Below are positions 6,959-9,603 of a stretch of DNA of 9,603 nucleotides, one piece after another. The position numbers were made by a program, and so were the translations under genes. The DNA is taken from assembly GCA_002367815.1 (NCBI GenBank), contig DFDG01000163.1, forward strand, positions 582 through 10,184, given 5' to 3'. Position 1 is the first letter of the stretch. Each line of letters opens with the position of its first letter. The notes beneath the pieces are model-generated. The model did not search any database. It had not been told where the DNA came from and saw only the letters and a program-made list of their open reading frames with translations. This DNA is from Opitutaceae bacterium UBA3033. GTDB lineage: Bacteria > Verrucomicrobiota > Verrucomicrobiia > Opitutales > Opitutaceae.

Positions 6959-7570
6959 ATGCAAATCGCGCGTCAAAGTTACCCCACCCACCCCTCCGTC
7001 CTGACCTGCGCCGACTCGATCCGTTTCGGATGTCGCTTCGCCGGCCTGTTTGGTTTAATCATCGCCTTCCTCCCCATCATGTCTGCCAGCGAAGCCTTTC
7101 CTCCCACTCCCGTCGGGCAAATTGAACTCAAGACTCTGCCCGCGGGCACATTGCTCAAAACAACTGGCCCCAAGAGTTACTTTGAGCAAAGCAACGGTCT
7201 TTTTGGCCCTCTGTTTCGTTACATTTCCAGCCACGACATCGCCATGACCACTCCGGTCGAGGCCCAAATTAATCCCGGGGCAATGTATTTCTGGGTTGGC
7301 GAGTCCGAACGGCAAAAGGTGGCCGGCAATAACGGTGGAGTCGAGGTCATCGCTCAACCCGAGCGCCTCGTGGCCAGTTTGGGGATGCGGGGCGGCTACA
7401 CGGAGGAGAACTTCAATGAAGCCCGGGAACAGCTCGAGACTTGGCTCCAGCAGCGGAAGGATGTCGAGGCGACCGGTCCGGCTTACGCGGTCTACTGGCA
7501 CGGACCTTTCCGACCTTGGTTCACTAAGCGTTCCGAGGTGCATATTCCCGTCTGCTCCACGGCTCCCTGA
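6959..7570 (+). CDS. Exported SOUL-family haem/tetrapyrrole-binding protein
   Basis: From ATG 6959 the protein has 203 residues. The N-terminus carries R22 and R26 and a hydrophobic core (27-40) ending in MSASEA (41-46), a plausible Sec signal or anchor. The SOUL domain covers about 50-199, with GPKSYFEQSNGLFGPLFRYI (70-89), the hallmark MTTPVE (96-101), SLGMRGGYTEE (140-150) and the C-terminal YWHGPFRPWFTKRSEVHIPV (179-198). SOUL/HBP proteins bind haem or other tetrapyrroles by a hydrophobic pocket. No SOUL-specific axial ligand can be assigned here. An in-frame ATG at 7079 would give a cytosolic form starting after the signal; export is therefore likely but not certain. Neither start has a strong Shine-Dalgarno sequence. 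It is divergent from the FAD oxidoreductase. Confidence 0.9.
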   Translation: MQIARQSYPTHPSVLTCADSIRFGCRFAGLFGLIIAFLPIMSASEAFPPTPVGQIELKTLPAGTLLKTTGPKSYFEQSNGLFGPLFRYISSHDIAMTTPVEAQINPGAMYFWVGESERQKVAGNNGGVEVIAQPERLVASLGMRGGYTEENFNEAREQLETWLQQRKDVEATGPAYAVYWHGPFRPWFTKRSEVHIPVCSTAP

Positions 7571-7578
7571 TGGAGCCG
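7560..7578 (+). terminator. GC-rich hairpin spanning the SOUL stop codon
   Basis: CGGCTCC (7560-7566) pairs perfectly with GGAGCCG (7572-7578) around a 5-base loop, and the TGA stop (7568-7570) sits in the loop. No T run follows, so it is not a standard intrinsic terminator. It may slow polymerase, stabilise the 3' end or separate the gene from its downstream neighbour. Confidence 0.4.
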
Positions 7579-7597
7579 GAGAAAAACTGGGTATGGG

Positions 7598-7614
7598 TGG
7601 CACTTAGGTTTGCA
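7598..7614 (+). promoter_or_regulatory. Sigma-54-like -24/-12 element with one extra base of spacing
   Basis: TGGCAC (7598-7603) and TTGCA (7610-7614) match the two halves of the sigma-54 consensus, but six bases lie between them instead of five. Since sigma-54 is strict about this spacing, the site may be inactive. If used, transcription would begin near 7625, which would favour the ATG at 7647 for the next gene. Confidence 0.25.
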
Positions 7615-7646
7615 CTGAAAGCATGGGATGCCTCAACTCGCGCAAC

Positions 7647-9434
7647 ATGTCCGACTCCCTTGCCCCGTTGGATCGCGCCAAATTCCGTGCGTTTCTGATC
7701 GCCAACCTCGAGTCCAATCTCGAAGAGGCACTTGCCCACGTGCGACCCGACGGCCGCCTCGGCACCGATCCCTGGATCAATCGTGATCAACACGATATCC
7801 TGCCGCTCACCCTGCTCTACCAAACCGAAGGCAGCTCGATTTATCGCGATCCCAAGATTCTCGAAGTCATCGCCAAAGGCGGATCTTACCTCGCCAAGAT
7901 GCTCGATGAAAAAGGCATGTGGAGATTCGACAAGAAAGACGGATCCTATTGGGGACAAATCTACACGCCGTGGACTTATCTCCGCTGGATCATGACCTAC
8001 AAGCTCATCAAAGACGAGCTACCGACCGAGGATTTGAAGATCTGGCAGGACGGACTGCTGCTCGGCTTCACGGGTATCTCTGCCACCGAGCTCAATTCCA
8101 AGAGCAACATCTACCCGGGACCACTCCCCGGAAGCCCCGCACTGATAGCAGGTGAAGTGATTCCCTGGGTGCACAATATTCCCTCCCACCATGCGACCGC
8201 CCTCTTCCTTGCGGGCGAACTTTTTGATCGTCCTGATTGGCAACAACAGGCGCGCGATTTCATGCAACTCGTCGTCGCGGCCCAATCCCCCCACGGCTGG
8301 TGGACGGAGCATATTGGTCCGGTCGTGCTCTATAACCGCGTCTACATCGAAGCATTGGGTCTCTATTTCACCCTCAGTGGTGATGAGTCCGTCCTACCCG
8401 CCATCGAACGCGGCAACCGCTTCCACTTGAATTACGTCTACCCCAACGGCTCGATGATCGAGACGGTAGACGAGCGAAACCCCACTCCACCGCTCACGAT
8501 CAAACGCGATCCTGATGGCACCGCCCACTATCTACCCAAACAGGTCAACATCCACCCCGGCCTCTTCTTTTCCGATTCTGGTCATGCCCTGCTCGCTCAT
8601 CAAATGCCCATCGTCCGCACCCGCGATCCGAAGGAAGTCATCGATGTCGATTACCTCTATTACTGCCTCAATGCGATCGAAGGCGAACTGACTTTCACCG
8701 CCGCGCAGGAGCCACGTTTCCGGATGGGTAACGATTCCCTCCTCGTCAGAGAAAGCCCCTGGCTCATCAGTTTCTCCGCCTATTGCGCCCCCCGCTTGCC
8801 CGGCCGTTTCATTCAGGACCGCCAAAACATGGTCAGCATCTACCACCGCGACTCCGGCCTCATTCTCGGCGGCGGCAACACCAAGATCCAACCGCTCTGG
8901 AGCACCCTCACCGTCGGCGATACCAACTTGCTCAACCCTGCCGGTGCGGTCCGCGAAACCAACCTCGCCCCCGATGTCGATGTCGCCTACACGCCCGATG
9001 CCTGCACGATTGATGAACCTTCGCCCAATATCTGGACGCAGCAAATCTCCTGCGCCGGAGCAGTCGCTGAACTCGCGTGTGAAATCTTCGACGACGCGAC
9101 CCTAAATCTCAGCGCGCGCCTCATCACTTCCGCTCCCGATGGCCGACCAACCGCCGCTCACCTCACCTTCATCCCCTATCCCGAAAGTCCCGTTACCCTC
9201 TCAGATGGCAGCATTCTGGAAATCAATTCGGACCAATGGACGAAAACAGGGCTCACGTCCCTGTCCCACCACAACTGGCAGCTCACTTTGCCAAAGATTG
9301 CCGCAGTCAACTGGCCGGTTCTTCCCCACAACCCTTATACCACAGATGGTCATGCTGATTTCCTTGAAGGCCGTCTCGTCGTTTCACTGCCATTAACCGA
9401 CAGGCCTCACCTACTCACTTTGACGATTAAGTAA
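7647..9434 (+). CDS. Large alpha-toroid plus beta-domain protein, probably glycan-active
   Basis: The protein has 595 residues from ATG 7647; ATG 7623 would add eight, and neither has a strong Shine-Dalgarno sequence. No signal peptide is present, so it should be cytoplasmic. The N-terminal two thirds (about 10-350) are helical with repeated aromatic motifs: INRDQHDILPLTLLYQ (44-59), YWGQIYTPWTYLRWIMTYKL (101-120), PWVHNIPSHHATALFLAGEL (173-192) and YNRVYIEALGLYFTLSGDE (229-247). This repeated helix-pair look resembles (alpha/alpha) toroid enzymes such as heparinase- or alginate-lyase-like proteins and unsaturated-glycoside hydrolases. N177, H181, H182, Y229 and Y233 are candidate active-site residues. 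The last part (about 360-595) is rich in short strands, as in the beta-sandwich of such lyases. I cannot assign a CAZy family, and no transporter or sugar gene is adjacent, so the substrate is unknown. Confidence 0.88.
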   Translation: MSDSLAPLDRAKFRAFLIANLESNLEEALAHVRPDGRLGTDPWINRDQHDILPLTLLYQTEGSSIYRDPKILEVIAKGGSYLAKMLDEKGMWRFDKKDGSYWGQIYTPWTYLRWIMTYKLIKDELPTEDLKIWQDGLLLGFTGISATELNSKSNIYPGPLPGSPALIAGEVIPWVHNIPSHHATALFLAGELFDRPDWQQQARDFMQLVVAAQSPHGWWTEHIGPVVLYNRVYIEALGLYFTLSGDESVLPAIERGNRFHLNYVYPNGSMIETVDERNPTPPLTIKRDPDGTAHYLPKQVNIHPGLFFSDSGHALLAHQMPIVRTRDPKEVIDVDYLYYCLNAIEGELTFTAAQEPRFRMGNDSLLVRESPWLISFSAYCAPRLPGRFIQDRQNMVSIYHRDSGLILGGGNTKIQPLWSTLTVGDTNLLNPAGAVRETNLAPDVDVAYTPDACTIDEPSPNIWTQQISCAGAVAELACEIFDDATLNLSARLITSAPDGRPTAAHLTFIPYPESPVTLSDGSILEINSDQWTKTGLTSLSHHNWQLTLPKIAAVNWPVLPHNPYTTDGHADFLEGRLVVSLPLTDRPHLLTLTIK

Positions 9435-9603
9435 CCCCGTTCGGCAATGTAAGCCGGAAATCGTCGCCGCTAACAGACCTGATCCAGCGCCGCGTTTCCG
9501 AGGTAACCACATCAGGATGCTTGCGACACGGGCATCGTATGACGGCCTGCTACTTTACATCACATTATACGCCGACGCGTTAGGGAAACGCTGATTAAAG
9601 GCA
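9435..9603. other. Right-edge non-coding stretch
   Basis: I see no gene here. TTCGGC (9440-9445) can pair with GCCGGA (9453-9458), with one G-U pair and a 7-base loop, just after the toroid gene stop; no T run follows. A perfect minus-strand TATAAT (plus 9564-9569) could be a -10 box for a gene further left, but no -35 box is found at 17 bases and no minus-strand gene follows it. Confidence 0.4.

Noticed and set aside
6229..7125. A 298-codon plus-strand open frame opposite the FAD oxidoreductase
   Set aside because: It lies antisense to a gene with clear FAD motifs, its composition is rich in His/Arg/Pro as expected of a GC-rich shadow, and it has no recognisable domain.
7055..7603. A 182-codon minus-strand open frame opposite the SOUL gene
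   Set aside because: The plus-strand frame carries all SOUL signature motifs; the minus-strand product has none.
8532..9044. A 170-codon minus-strand open frame inside the toroid gene
   Set aside because: It mirrors the codon pattern of the toroid protein on the other strand and shows no motif or start signal of its own.
9564..9569. A minus-strand TATAAT promoter at the right edge
   Set aside because: No -35 match lies at suitable spacing and no minus-strand gene follows, so the hexamer alone is weak evidence.

Overview
The window looks like a chromosomal segment of a Gram-negative, moderately GC-rich bacterium. Tightly packed genes, lipoprotein and Sec signals, and small membrane proteins of a type I associate with Verrucomicrobiota (possibly the Pedosphaera/Limisphaerales branch) suggest that phylum. 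This is an inference from protein flavour, with no rRNA or marker gene to confirm it. I found no tRNA, rRNA, CRISPR array, insertion sequence or phage gene.

Layout. (1) 1-2808, minus strand: a two-gene unit, a sigma-54-dependent NtrC-type response regulator followed by a polytopic GT-C/GT39-like glycosyltransferase that runs off the left edge. The two genes share one base (TGATG). (2) 3046-5122, plus strand: a secreted-protein cluster. It holds a 207-residue lipoprotein of no recognised family, a frameshifted and truncated paralogue of it, and a 255-residue Sec-exported protein that loosely resembles DUF4136-type envelope proteins. (3) 5132-6915, minus strand: a renalase-like FAD oxidoreductase, then a four-helix membrane protein 17 bp downstream, then an 85-residue membrane protein. 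(4) 6959-7570, plus strand, divergent from the oxidoreductase: an exported SOUL-family haem/tetrapyrrole-binding protein. (5) 7647-9434, plus strand: a cytoplasmic 595-residue protein with an alpha-helical toroid followed by a beta-rich region, probably glycan-active. (6) 9435-9603: no gene seen.

How the parts may fit. The regulator and glycosyltransferase form one translationally coupled unit, probably concerned with envelope glycan or its regulation. No sensor kinase is in the window. The lipoprotein pair and its neighbour look like envelope proteins. The oxidoreductase, its membrane partner and the divergent SOUL protein may form a redox/tetrapyrrole group, which is inference only.

The most interesting points are the tandem lipoprotein pair, where a T6 tract sits exactly at the frame break of the second copy, and a sigma-54-like element with one extra base of spacing just upstream of the large toroid gene, in a window that also encodes a sigma-54 activator.
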